In this document: positions 44,658-52,595 of the stretch, piece by piece | Layout: every line of letters begins with the position of its first letter | Position numbering within the stretch: the first letter of the stretch is position 1 | Source: JAIUNP01 sp020161975 | Lineage (GTDB): Bacteria > Pseudomonadota > Alphaproteobacteria > Rhizobiales > Beijerinckiaceae | Length of the DNA stretch: 64,000 bases | Assembly: GCA_036745275.1 (NCBI GenBank) | Contig: DAIOGK010000011.1 | Coordinates: 36,698-100,697, forward strand | Direction: 5' to 3' | The notes under the pieces: model-generated | Told to the model about the DNA's origin: nothing | What the model saw: only the letters and a program-made list of their open reading frames with translations | Databases searched by the model: none | Translations under genes and position numbers: made by a program

Positions 44658-45647
44658 TTACTGGCCCGCCACGATCTTGCGGACGCGATCATAAAGGCCG
44701 GCACTCCAGTCCTTGTACTTCGAATACATTGGCAAGACAGCGGCCTTGTAGCCCTCGATATCTGCCTGGACGAATTTCGTCCCGGCCTTTTCCATCTGGG
44801 CTCTGAGATCAGCCACCCGGTCGGCGCCCTGCTTGCTGTAGCGCGCGCCACCCGCCTGCATCTCTTCCACCAGAATTTTCTGCTGATCGGCCGGCAGCTT
44901 ATCGAACACCGACTTGTTCATCATGATGCCGAGAACCTGCTTCACATGCCCGGTCAGGGTGATGTTCGGCGCAGCTTCATAGAGCTTGGACGCGAACAGC
45001 GAACCGGTCGGCCCTTCTGCGGCATCCACCACCCCTTGCTGAAGTGCGCTGTAGACCTCGGCAAAATCAAGGGTCACAGGAGCAACGCCGAGCGCCTTGA
45101 AGGAATCGATGTAGATCGGGATCGGCGCCAGGCGGAACTTGACCTGCGACAGGTCGGCGACCTTGGGATAGAGCTTGCGCCCGATGATGTTTCTCTCGCC
45201 GAAGTACCAGTTGAAGGCGAGCATCTTGATGTTGTTTTTCTCGCCGAGCGCCAACCATTCCTTGGCAAGGCTGGAGTTGAGAAGTCGCGTGACTTCATCG
45301 AAACTCTTGAACACGAAGGGGGCCGAGAGAATGCCCACATCCTTGGTGCTGTAGTTGGCGAAATATCCTGAATCGACCACCGTCAGAATCGGGGCGCCCA
45401 TTTTCACCTGTTCATGGACATCGCGCTCGCTGCCGAGCTGGCCGCCGGGGAACAGCTGCAGGATCAGCTTGCCGTTCGTGCGCGACTTCACCTTGTCCGC
45501 GACCTCCTGAAGGATCACGTTCTGAAGTTCTGCCGCCGCCTGCCCTGTGCCGATCCGCAAGGTCGTCTGCGCCATGGTTGCCGAAGCGCCCAGGCAGGCG
45601 CCGACCGCCGTCATTACGGTGAGTGCGAAACGTCGCGTGATCTTCAT
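44658..45647 (-). CDS. TRAP transporter substrate-binding protein (DctP family)
   Basis: Periplasmic binding protein of 329 residues with a signal peptide ending at ATMA-QTT. DctP features are TNGKLILQLFPGGQLGSERDVHEQVKMG near residue 60, FKSFDEVTRLL, and the substrate-binding Arg region VKFRLAPIPIYIDSFKALGV with EVYSALQQGVVDAAEGP. Such proteins bind organic acids through the conserved Arg. It lies directly downstream of the CoA-transferase, crotonase and binding-fold genes, so the imported compound is probably their substrate precursor. Confidence 0.94.
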   Translation of the reverse strand: MKITRRFALTVMTAVGACLGASATMAQTTLRIGTGQAAAELQNVILQEVADKVKSRTNGKLILQLFPGGQLGSERDVHEQVKMGAPILTVVDSGYFANYSTKDVGILSAPFVFKSFDEVTRLLNSSLAKEWLALGEKNNIKMLAFNWYFGERNIIGRKLYPKVADLSQVKFRLAPIPIYIDSFKALGVAPVTLDFAEVYSALQQGVVDAAEGPTGSLFASKLYEAAPNITLTGHVKQVLGIMMNKSVFDKLPADQQKILVEEMQAGGARYSKQGADRVADLRAQMEKAGTKFVQADIEGYKAAVLPMYSKYKDWSAGLYDRVRKIVAGQ

Positions 45648-45703
45648 GGGTCATTCCTCCTGTCATTCTGTTTCGATGTTGAAATCCGTCGGCCGCCTCG
45701 CGC

Positions 45704-46864
45704 TCAATCAGGTGCCGGCTGATGTGCGCCGGACAGGTCCACGATTGCGGCAACCGCTGCGGGCAGCGTCGTCTCGCCGCCCAGAAAACGGCCCACGATC
45801 TGACCTGCGACGCGTTCAAACCGCCCGAAGCCGCGGAACCTCGGCCTGACCGCTGCGGATCGCAGCGTTGAATGCACCGCCGAGAAATATCCGTTGAACC
45901 GCCGATCGATGGCCGGATCGATCCAGGCGGCTTCGATGGCTGGCTGGCCATGATGCTGAGCAAAAATGCCAAGCTGCGCGTCTGGCGAAACGAGCCAGCC
46001 AACGAAGGCTTTGGCTGCTTCGACATCGCGGCAATGTGCCGTTATCCCGATCGCCGCCCCACCGATCAGCGTTCCGGCTTCGTAGGGCGCCACCCTGCCA
46101 GGACTTGGCCCGAAAGACAGGCGCCGAACCCCGAAATCAGCTTCGCCATAGGTCGCGTAACCATAGGTCATCGGACAATAGGCGATATCGTCCCGCGATG
46201 TCATCGCATCATGCAGCGCGATGGAATTCATGCCAAGGCACTCTGGTGGTGCAAAGGCATTGGCCTCGGCGAGGGCAGAAAGGGCTTCGCCTAGAGCATC
46301 GCGGTCGATGACAAGACCGTCCGACCCACCGCCCCAGGACGCACCGGCGTTGTGCATCAACGTGCCGGCGGCGAGAAAACCATGGTGATCGCCATTGGCA
46401 AGCCCAAGCCACAAGCCCTTGCGCCGCAACCTGTCGCCCAGCGCAATGACATCCTGCCATTTCTGAGGGATTTCATGATCCACCTGTCGCAGCAGATCAT
46501 CCCGATAAATCGCGTTCATCGTCGCGGCATCGACCGGCGCGCCCCAGAGCTGTCCGTGCCAGCGATAGGTGGCAAGGCTAGGCCCGGCGAACGCGTCATC
46601 GTCAGCCGCGACACAATCATCGACAGGCCGGAAGAGACCGGAACCCGCGATTTCGCCTATAAAGGGATGATCGAACACGAGAAGATCGCAATCGGCCACA
46701 GCCTCCGCCAGCGGTTGATGTTCAAAGGCCTTTAAATCCCGGACCGACCAGTCAGCGCCAACACGGCCGAACGTGCGTTCGTAGGCTTCAGTCGCTGTCA
46801 CGAGGGGATCAATGGCGCGCCGGTGCCCCCAGGTGACGCCCCGCAGGCGCGGTGCGCGTTTCAC
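45704..46864 (-). CDS. Family-1 solute-binding-fold protein without signal peptide
   Basis: 386-residue protein with the two-lobed fold of carbohydrate/spermidine-type ABC binding proteins. Visible segments are GVTWGHRRAIDPLVTATEAYER, LWGAPVDAATMNAIYRDDLL, GGAAIGITAHCRDVEAAKAFVGWLVSPDAQ and a C-terminal half ending RFLGGETTLPAAVAAIVDLS. GTG at 46864 overlaps the crotonase stop as GTGA, and the frame upstream encodes no hydrophobic signal. A cytosolic location is therefore likely. Coupling to CoA-transferase and crotonase suggests a role in that pathway, perhaps as an enzyme-like or ligand-holding protein. This is inferred. Confidence 0.78.
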   Translation of the reverse strand: MKRAPRLRGVTWGHRRAIDPLVTATEAYERTFGRVGADWSVRDLKAFEHQPLAEAVADCDLLVFDHPFIGEIAGSGLFRPVDDCVAADDDAFAGPSLATYRWHGQLWGAPVDAATMNAIYRDDLLRQVDHEIPQKWQDVIALGDRLRRKGLWLGLANGDHHGFLAAGTLMHNAGASWGGGSDGLVIDRDALGEALSALAEANAFAPPECLGMNSIALHDAMTSRDDIAYCPMTYGYATYGEADFGVRRLSFGPSPGRVAPYEAGTLIGGAAIGITAHCRDVEAAKAFVGWLVSPDAQLGIFAQHHGQPAIEAAWIDPAIDRRFNGYFSAVHSTLRSAAVRPRFRGFGRFERVAGQIVGRFLGGETTLPAAVAAIVDLSGAHQPAPD

Positions 46865-47640
46865 CGCTGCGCTCCCTGCACCTTTTCCTTGGTCTTGCGA
46901 CCGGCAAAAAGCTCTGCGCCGGCCTTGTCGTTGCCCGCCGCAAAACACAGGGCCATCAGTTCGTTCTCGATCTGGAGCCCAAGATCAATATTGCCCGCCA
47001 TGCCCGCCCGCACCGCCGCCTTCGTTGCCTGCGTTGCGACAGGCGAGTAGCCGGCAATGAGCGTCGCGATTTCGCGGGCACGCGTCAGCACGTTCTCGTC
47101 CGGGACCATTTCCTCGACAAGACCAATGCGCAGCGCCTCATCGGCCGGAATGCGCTCACCGGTAAGAAGAATGCGCATGGCCTGGCCATATCCCAGCAAG
47201 CGCGGCAGATACTGGGACGTGCCGCCCGCCCCGACCCAGCCAAGCGTGATTTCAGGCGCACCAAAAACAGCGCTTTTGCCGGCAACGCGGATATCCGCAG
47301 CAACGGCAAGTTCATGCCCGCCACCCAGCGCCCAGCCACGCACCGCAGCGATGACGGGTTGGCGCAGCGACCTGATCTGGCTCACATAATCGATGCGATT
47401 GCGCCAGTCCCAGAAGTCCGCATAACTCTTGAGCGTATTGATGTCCGTGCCTGCGCAGAATGCACGTTCGCCCTCCCCGCGCAGCACGACCGCATGAATC
47501 GAGCGGGTCTGGTTGATCTCCTGGCAGAGATCACGCAGCAGGCTGAACATATCGGGGGTCATGGTGTTCAGCTTTGCCGGACGATTCAAAACCAGATCGG
47601 CTACATTTCCGGATTGCTCGACGTAAATGTCCTTTTTCAA
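46861..47640 (-). CDS. Enoyl-CoA hydratase/isomerase family protein
   Basis: Crotonase-fold CoA enzyme of 259 residues. The oxyanion-hole segments RAFCAGTDI and GWALGGGHELA are present. Both catalytic Glu positions of hydratases are conserved, at Glu110 (GGGHEL) and Glu130 (FGAPEITLG). It probably hydrates or isomerises an unsaturated acyl-CoA produced after the neighbouring CoA-transferase. Its ATG overlaps the CoA-transferase stop (ATGA), and its stop overlaps the next GTG (GTGA), so the three proteins are translationally coupled. Confidence 0.92.
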   Translation of the reverse strand: MKKDIYVEQSGNVADLVLNRPAKLNTMTPDMFSLLRDLCQEINQTRSIHAVVLRGEGERAFCAGTDINTLKSYADFWDWRNRIDYVSQIRSLRQPVIAAVRGWALGGGHELAVAADIRVAGKSAVFGAPEITLGWVGAGGTSQYLPRLLGYGQAMRILLTGERIPADEALRIGLVEEMVPDENVLTRAREIATLIAGYSPVATQATKAAVRAGMAGNIDLGLQIENELMALCFAAGNDKAGAELFAGRKTKEKVQGAQR

Positions 47641-48830
47641 CGTACCGTTCCTTCCGCGAAAAATGCCGCCCGGGCCGCTGGCCCATAGCCCAGTTCCTCA
47701 AGCACTGCGTCGGTGTGTTCGCCGAGCATCGGCGCCGTTGTGATTTCGGTTCTCTCCATCGTGTCGATGGCCGGCGCGAGCGTCCGATAACTGCCGGATT
47801 TGTGCTCGACCGTCCGGCAGAGCGGTGCAAACTGCGGATGCTTGGCCAGATCTTCGTAATTCATCACCGGATTGACCCAGATATCGAGCGGCGTCAGCTT
47901 TTCGATGAGATCTTCGGTCGTGTAGCGCGCGACGTAGTCACTTACGCGCTTGGCAACACGATCACGCCACGCCTTGCGCGCCTCAAGATCGGAATGCGGC
48001 GGTGCCTGTTCTCCCAGAACCGCAAGATCCGGCTCGCCAAACGCTTTTGCCAAGTCGGGAAAGCGGGCCTGCGCAATGGCAAGATATCCGTTCAGGGTCC
48101 GATAGATGCCGTAGGGCGGCTCCATGTAGACCGAGGCGAAGGGATAGGCCGAGCGCGGCGCCAGCCGCCCGGTGTTCAGGTATGTCGAAATTTCCTGGAT
48201 CTGGATTTCCAGCGCTGCAGCCAGCAGGGAAACCTTGAAATGCCGCCCCTGCCCGGTGCGCGCTGCCTCGATATATCCGGCCAGAGCCGCCTCGGCCGCC
48301 AGATGCGAAGCACAGGTATCAATCATGTAAACCGGCGAGGGCTGCGGCAGCCCATCTTCGGAGCCGCCATTGAACGCCAACCCGGAGAAGGACTGGACCA
48401 ACAGGTCCTGCCCGGGCCGATCCACCATCGGACCAGAATCGCCGTATCCGCTGATCGAAACGTAAACCAGTCGCGGATTGATCTTGTGCAGCGTCTCAAA
48501 ATCAATCCCGAGCTTCTTGGCGACACGCGGCCGGTAATTCTGAACCAGAATGTCGGATCGCTTGACCAGCTCAATCAGAATGTCCCGGCTCTTTTCCTGC
48601 TTCAGATCGATGCAGACCCCGCGCTTGTTGCGGTTGAGCATGAGAAAGGCATTGGATTCCTGGCCATGCCAGTAGCCGTCAACGGGCCAGTGCCGGGAAA
48701 AGTCACCGGTCGGTGATTCGACCTTTATGACATCCGCCCCGAGATCACCGAGGCGCGATGTGGCCAGCGGCCCCGCCATCGCCAAGGTCATGTCCAGAAC
48801 CTGCACACCGTCGAGTACCCGCGATTTCAT
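47637..48830 (-). CDS. CaiB/BaiF family CoA-transferase
   Basis: Family III CoA-transferase that moves CoA between carboxylic acids. Typical segments are GVQVLDMTLAMAGPLATSRLGDLGADVIKVE, RNKRGVCIDLKQ and the catalytic Asp region PVYMIDTCASHLA. The length of 397 residues is normal. The ATG at 48830 has GGGAAAG before it; the frame is open to 48863. It is the first gene of a six-gene unit with the crotonase, binding-fold protein and TRAP transporter, and diverges from a GntR regulator. Confidence 0.94.
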   Translation of the reverse strand: MKSRVLDGVQVLDMTLAMAGPLATSRLGDLGADVIKVESPTGDFSRHWPVDGYWHGQESNAFLMLNRNKRGVCIDLKQEKSRDILIELVKRSDILVQNYRPRVAKKLGIDFETLHKINPRLVYVSISGYGDSGPMVDRPGQDLLVQSFSGLAFNGGSEDGLPQPSPVYMIDTCASHLAAEAALAGYIEAARTGQGRHFKVSLLAAALEIQIQEISTYLNTGRLAPRSAYPFASVYMEPPYGIYRTLNGYLAIAQARFPDLAKAFGEPDLAVLGEQAPPHSDLEARKAWRDRVAKRVSDYVARYTTEDLIEKLTPLDIWVNPVMNYEDLAKHPQFAPLCRTVEHKSGSYRTLAPAIDTMERTEITTAPMLGEHTDAVLEELGYGPAARAAFFAEGTVR

Positions 48831-48881
48831 CTTTCCCGCCTTCGGCACAGCATCCACCAGCAATTTTGACAGACATCATAA

Positions 48882-48893
48882 ATCATATATGAT
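48882..48893. promoter_or_regulatory. Perfect 12-bp palindrome, candidate GntR operator
   Basis: ATCATATATGAT is a perfect palindrome in the 116-bp divergent region between the CoA-transferase operon and the GntR gene. A related half site (CATCATAAATCAT) directly precedes it. Its position suits repression of both promoters by the GntR protein. Confidence 0.6.
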
Positions 48894-48946
48894 CGCTGAT
48901 TGCAAGGCGTTTCTTTTTGCTGCCAACCTCTGGCAGAGTGCGCTTT

Positions 48947-49696
48947 ATGAAACAGCAGAACAGCGCGAGAACCCCAATGCAGCCGTCACCTTCCGACTCG
49001 AGCCAAGACGCCCGGGCCCGCACCGCGCTGCCACTTCAGCGGGCCAATCTGGTCGACCAGATCCATGACGAGTTGCATCGCAGGATCACGGACCGGCTGC
49101 TGAGCGGTGGGGAACGGATTGTCATTGACCGGCTGGCGCTGGAGTTCGGTGTCAGCCTGGTTCCCATCCGGGAAGCGCTCGCGCGCCTCAAGGCCGAAAG
49201 GCTGGTCACGCATGAAGCGAACAAGGGCTACAAGGTTGCGCCCAAACCTGAACCGATTGAGATGCGTCAGCTTTTTCAGGCGCGGCTGATCATCGAGAAG
49301 GGCGTTCTGGAACAGGGCTTTAACCGGATCACCGATCAGACGATTGCGAAGATGGCCGCAATCAACGACCAGATCAGGAAGGGGAGCTACGGTCCAAGCT
49401 TTCTCAGCTTCAGAGAATTTCTGACGCTGAATGCCGAATTCCATACGATCATCGTTCGGCTGACGGAGAACAGCTTCATCATCGATGCATATGAGAAGCT
49501 AGGCTATCATCAAAGGGTCGCCCAGACGCTCTTCGGGCGGGGGCCCGACAACGTGGACGTCATCGTAAAAGAGCATGAAGCGGTCATCGATGCATTGCGC
49601 AGACGCGACCTGGCCTCCGCTTCAAACGCGCTTTCGGTGCACATTCTGAATGGCATGGAGCCGTATCTCGACCCTCAGGCATCCAGTCAGCCCTGA
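48947..49696 (+). CDS. GntR/FCD-family transcriptional regulator
   Basis: FadR-type regulator of 249 residues, distinct from the one at 10331. The winged helix runs from LVDQIHDELHRRITDRLLSG to EFGVSLVPIREALARLKAER, followed by an FCD effector domain with His residues in NAEFHTIIV and KEHEAVIDAL. The start at 48947 is chosen; 48977 is possible. It is divergent from the CoA-transferase operon and probably represses it until a pathway acid or acyl-CoA binds. A terminator lies about 125 bp downstream. Confidence 0.92.
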   Translation: MKQQNSARTPMQPSPSDSSQDARARTALPLQRANLVDQIHDELHRRITDRLLSGGERIVIDRLALEFGVSLVPIREALARLKAERLVTHEANKGYKVAPKPEPIEMRQLFQARLIIEKGVLEQGFNRITDQTIAKMAAINDQIRKGSYGPSFLSFREFLTLNAEFHTIIVRLTENSFIIDAYEKLGYHQRVAQTLFGRGPDNVDVIVKEHEAVIDALRRRDLASASNALSVHILNGMEPYLDPQASSQP

Positions 49697-49819
49697 ACCG
49701 CCATGTGGCCTTCCTGATGCACGACATGGAACGCCCCTCTCTCGAAGAAAGAGCGCGAAGCGGCCTGTCCGCGCCCCGGAAGATTACAAAAGAGGGCTAC
49801 GCCCACGCGTGTGGGCACG

Positions 49820-49846
49820 GGCTTGAACGGTCCGTCAAGCCTTTTT
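49820..49846 (+). terminator. Rho-independent terminator after the gntR gene
   Basis: GGCTTGAACGG pairs with CCGTCAAGCC, leaving one bulged A and a single-base loop region, and TTTTT follows. It overlaps the last codons of the convergent helix-turn-helix gene. A second hairpin, GCCCAC/GTGGGC at 49801-49816, lies next to it and could serve the minus-strand transcript. Confidence 0.75.
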
Positions 49847-50236
49847 CAAACCGGACAACTTGGCGGCAACCGCCTTTTTGCCCTGCACCCGCTGCCCATC
49901 CAGCTTTGCGAAAGCCTTGGCGCGCGCCTTGTTGGCGGCTTCGATCGCGTCAAGATCGATCCCATGCTCGGCCACGGCGGATTTGACAATCGCAGTATCC
50001 AGCCCGAGCAGATCCCAGACAGACATGCCAAGCCCCTTGGCGATCATTTCGATGGTGTCGAGTGTTGGGTTCCCGTCGCCACGGATCAGGATGTAGTACG
50101 TTCCGGGCGAAATGCCGGCCTTTTTCTGAAAGGCCCCGAGGTCGCCGTACGCCTGGGCCAGTTGCTCCACGCGGATCGCGAGCAGGGCGGCAAGGGTCTT
50201 GTTGACCATTCGGGTTCGCCCGGGGTTGGGGGCCAT
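49835..50236 (-). CDS. Small helix-turn-helix protein, XRE-like
   Basis: 133-residue basic protein. The central part reads as a helix-turn-helix of the Cro/XRE type: EQLAQAYGDLGAFQKKAGIS, then TYYILIRGDGNPTLDTIEMIAKGLGMS, followed by a Lys/Ala-rich tail ending KKAVAAKLSGLKKA. ATG at 50236 is used; 50209 (MVNKTL) is a good alternative. No toxin partner is visible next to it. The role is unknown; it may be a local transcription regulator or a remnant of a mobile element. Confidence 0.65.
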   Translation of the reverse strand: MAPNPGRTRMVNKTLAALLAIRVEQLAQAYGDLGAFQKKAGISPGTYYILIRGDGNPTLDTIEMIAKGLGMSVWDLLGLDTAIVKSAVAEHGIDLDAIEAANKARAKAFAKLDGQRVQGKKAVAAKLSGLKKA

Positions 50237-50366
50237 CTGGCATCATCCTTCATGCTGCGTAATCCGCGTCACGGATGACACCAATGAGATCAGCCTGCAA
50301 GGAATGAGTCACACAATCGAACGATTTGCTGAAAATCATATATTGAATGATAGACCTTGATCCCGC

Positions 50367-50630
50367 TCACCTCTGTTGAAGCGCTGCCCGGTTCAGTAAC
50401 TCGACCAGAACATCCCGGAGCGCGGGATCAACAGTACCGCCAACAACGCCGTAGTGGATGACTGCCCAGTAGAAAACCTCTTCGCTATCCTGGTTTTGTA
50501 CAGCGGTTGTGAGATGGTGCTCCATCAGCGCGCGGATATTGACCTGGTTTGGCGCACTCTTGAGGAGCTCAATCATCGCCGGAATCAGGCTATGAGGGGT
50601 ATCTTCAGTGGAAATTGTCTTGTTAAGCAT
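50367..50630 (-). CDS. Uncharacterised 87-residue protein in the NsrR-linked operon
   Basis: Small, mostly helical and probably soluble protein (MLNKTISTEDTPHSLIPAMI, then RALMEHHLTTAVQNQDSEEV and DPALRDVLVELLNRAA). I do not recognise a family. Two adjacent His residues (EHHL) and a further IHYG are the only notable side chains. It begins 15 bp after the preceding membrane-protein gene and is last in the apparent operon of truncated haemoglobin, membrane protein and this gene, so it is probably induced by nitric oxide. Confidence 0.6.
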   Translation of the reverse strand: MLNKTISTEDTPHSLIPAMIELLKSAPNQVNIRALMEHHLTTAVQNQDSEEVFYWAVIHYGVVGGTVDPALRDVLVELLNRAALQQR

Positions 50631-50645
50631 CTTCCGGCCTGCCCT

Positions 50646-51095
50646 TCACGTCAAATAAATCACAATGCAAATGCCAATTGTTGCAATCATCAAGGACGCA
50701 GCAATACTACAAACTTGAATGAGAACTTCCCAGCCGGTCAGCTCTCCAGTGGCCGTAATCATATGGCTGCCAAGAAATTCGTTCAGATCTCTTGCTTGAC
50801 CCCGATCCACACCGTGCTTGCTACCGGTTCGACCCATGATCCAGGGCGCCCCACAGTACATCAGAAGATAAAAGCTGCTGATAACAATCGAGAACAGGGC
50901 TTCGCCGCTCGCCTTGAGCGTGAGCCAGAACACAACCATCATCACGACAAAACATCCCACCATGATCTTGATGATCGCCGGATGAAGCCGGTCGGTAACA
51001 TCACCCCGAGCCGGCTGGCTTCGTTGTGCCGCCACGTCAACCGAACCGGCAGCGCCGTCGGGCAGATGACGCATTGAATGGGTGGTCTCCAACAT
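50646..51095 (-). CDS. Uncharacterised two-helix membrane protein in the NsrR-linked operon
   Basis: 149-residue protein with a soluble N-terminus, hydrophobic segments at about residues 45-90 (IIKIMVGCFVVMMVVFWLTL and LFSIVISSFYLLMYCGAPWI) and a C-terminal helix (VLIQVCSIAASLMIATIGIC). AAGGAGA lies before the ATG at 51095. No family is recognised. It follows the truncated haemoglobin gene by about 56 bp and precedes the 87-residue protein gene by 15 bp, consistent with an NsrR-controlled membrane component of nitric-oxide defence. Confidence 0.7.
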   Translation of the reverse strand: MLETTHSMRHLPDGAAGSVDVAAQRSQPARGDVTDRLHPAIIKIMVGCFVVMMVVFWLTLKASGEALFSIVISSFYLLMYCGAPWIMGRTGSKHGVDRGQARDLNEFLGSHMITATGELTGWEVLIQVCSIAASLMIATIGICIVIYLT

Positions 51096-51151
51096 CTGCG
51101 TGATCTCCTTGGCTAAGGGGGAAGACGATTCGAAAGCGGCCACAGACGGCG

Positions 51152-51562
51152 CTACCGGAACGGAATGCCGCCACGCTGCTGCGCCAGTCCCATCTGGAAG
51201 CTCTGTGAGATGCGCTTGGCCCGGTCCATGAACAGGGTTACCTGGCTCGCCGTGCAGAACCGCCAAAGCGTCTTTTCAAAAAGCTCCAGCCAGCGCTCGA
51301 AATGCACGGCCTCAAGCTCCGGCATCGCAAGATGAGCCTGCAAGGGCGCCCCCTTGTAGCTGCCGGTAAGCAAGACCACGGACGACCAGAACTGGCGGAG
51401 CCTGTGAAGATGCTCGTCCCAGTCCTGCACAACGGCATTGAAGATGGGGCCGAGCCGGTCGTCCATGCGAATGTTGCCATAAAAATCGTCCACGATGGCC
51501 CGGATGAGATTTTCATCGACTTCGAGCGCCATGCCGGGCGCATTGGGGTGAGGCTGTCGCAT
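51152..51562 (-). CDS. Group III truncated haemoglobin
   Basis: 136-residue 2-over-2 globin of class P. Typical class III segments are IVDDFYGNIRMDDRLGPIF (distal Tyr28 at B10), WDEHLHRLRQFWSSVVLLTGSYKG and ELEAVHFERWLELFEKTL, with His87 as proximal haem ligand. Members bind O2 or NO and are often linked to nitrosative stress. Here the NsrR regulator is divergent, and an NsrR-type operator lies 18-36 bp upstream of the ATG. It leads an operon with two uncharacterised genes. Confidence 0.93.
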   Translation of the reverse strand: MRQPHPNAPGMALEVDENLIRAIVDDFYGNIRMDDRLGPIFNAVVQDWDEHLHRLRQFWSSVVLLTGSYKGAPLQAHLAMPELEAVHFERWLELFEKTLWRFCTASQVTLFMDRAKRISQSFQMGLAQQRGGIPFR

Positions 51563-51579
51563 TGTGGCTTCCGATTTAT

Positions 51580-51598
51580 GATGTACTTAAAATGCATC
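51580..51598. promoter_or_regulatory. NsrR-type operator, haemoglobin side
   Basis: GATGTACTTAAAATGCATC matches the inner part of the known NsrR palindrome (GATGCATTTnAAATGCATC) at 16 of 18 defined positions. It lies immediately upstream of the truncated haemoglobin ATG. Confidence 0.75.
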
Positions 51599-51617
51599 TA
51601 TACGACGCAACATGATA

Positions 51618-51640
51618 AAGATAGATTTTTGTTGCATCTT
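51618..51640. promoter_or_regulatory. NsrR-type operator, nsrR side
   Basis: Half sites AAGATAGATTT and TGCATCTT, in the 11-1-11 spacing of NsrR sites, match the consensus at about 17 of 22 positions. The site is 16-38 bp upstream of the nsrR ATG, suggesting autoregulation. Confidence 0.6.
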
Positions 51641-51655
51641 TTTGAGGACATCCAC

Positions 51656-52099
51656 ATGCGACTGACCAGTTTCTCTGACTATGCCTTTCGCCTTCTGATG
51701 ATGGCGGATGCTGCCGGGGATCGGCTGATCACCATTGAGGAGGCAGCAAAGCGCTATCGCATTTCGCGAGCGCACCTGATGAAGGTTGCGAACCAACTGA
51801 CGCGGACCGGTTTTCTGGAAGCCGTCCGGGGGCGCTCGGGCGGACTGCAACTCGCAAGGCCTGCTTCTGAAATTCGTATCGGCGATGTGATCCGTTCGAC
51901 AGAACCGGATTTCGGTCTCGTCGAGTGCTTCCTGACTGGCAACACCTGCGTCATCACGGGATACTGCCGCCTCCCCCGGATCCTGAACGAGGCCTTGGAC
52001 GCCTTTATCAGCACAATGAACCGCTACACCCTGGCGGATATTTCACTCACCAAAGTCAATGTGCTGCTGCCGTCAGAACCTCAATTGACTGCGCCGTGA
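51656..52099 (+). CDS. nsrR: Nitric-oxide-sensing Rrf2-family repressor NsrR
   Basis: 147-residue Rrf2 regulator. The winged helix MRLTSFSDYAFRLLMMADAA ... YRISRAHLMKVANQL precedes the iron-sulfur segment with three Cys at 91, 98 and 104 (CFLTGNTCVITGYC), the NsrR spacing. Nitric oxide disrupts the cluster and relieves repression. The ATG at 51656 gives the family N-terminus; the frame is open upstream but not family-like. It is divergent from the truncated haemoglobin operon, with two NsrR-type operators between them. Confidence 0.93.
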   Translation: MRLTSFSDYAFRLLMMADAAGDRLITIEEAAKRYRISRAHLMKVANQLTRTGFLEAVRGRSGGLQLARPASEIRIGDVIRSTEPDFGLVECFLTGNTCVITGYCRLPRILNEALDAFISTMNRYTLADISLTKVNVLLPSEPQLTAP

Positions 52100-52121
52100 T
52101 GCGCAAGCCCACGACCCGAAC

Positions 52122-52595
52122 TTATCGGTAAATCGCTCCGGCTTTGAGGATTTCCTGGGCACGCGCCAAGCGGACCTGCCGCTGAACAGCTGTTCCGACC
52201 CCGTCCGCCCCATCCTGCGGTTCCATTGCCTCGATCAGCACATTGGCAATCCGCTCCGCCAGTTCAGCGAAGGAAGCAGCGGCATGAAATGGCAGAACCT
52301 CAAGGCAGGAATCCAGAAACAGGGCCGCCAGTCTTTCGATTTGAGCCGCATCCACTGCGTCGCAGTGGGCAAAGGCCGCATCGATGGCCGCCTCATGCCC
52401 ACCCGTCTGTTGCAAGATGCATAACCAGAACTGCGTCAGGTCTCCTTCAAATTCCTGCCACCGGTTACCGACAAGATGATTGAGCAAAGGACGCAAATCG
52501 GAATTGCGCCGGAACCGCCAGGATAGGTTCTCGACCAACTCCACCAGGGTCTCTTCGTCGAGATAGATTGACGGATCATGCGTCAGGCAGGGCAT
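52122..52595 (-). CDS. Divergent truncated-haemoglobin-like protein lacking haem ligands
   Basis: 157-residue protein that aligns along its length with the group III truncated haemoglobin 1 kb away. LVENLSWRFRRNSDLRPLL matches IVDDFYGNIRMDDRLGPIF, DLTQFWLCILQQTGG matches RLRQFWSSVVLLTGS, and QIERLAALF matches HFERWLELF. The proximal His is Gln85 and the B10 Tyr is Ser25, so haem binding in the normal way is unlikely. The ATG at 52595 lies inside an inverted repeat; an in-frame ATG at 52703 would give a longer protein. It converges on nsrR. The role is unknown and may be regulatory. Confidence 0.6.
   Translation of the reverse strand: MPCLTHDPSIYLDEETLVELVENLSWRFRRNSDLRPLLNHLVGNRWQEFEGDLTQFWLCILQQTGGHEAAIDAAFAHCDAVDAAQIERLAALFLDSCLEVLPFHAAASFAELAERIANVLIEAMEPQDGADGVGTAVQRQVRLARAQEILKAGAIYR

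Noticed and set aside
46861..47640. Possible loss of a catalytic Glu in the crotonase (Arg in YGQAMRILLTG)
   Set aside because: The hydratase Glu pair corresponds to GGGHEL (Glu110) and GAPEITLG (Glu130), 20 residues apart as in rat hydratase. Both are present, so the enzyme looks competent.
50330..50350. ATCATATAT near 50335 as a second operator of the GntR at 48947
   Set aside because: Only one half matches the palindrome at 48882; the other half diverges, and AT-rich promoter DNA easily gives such matches.
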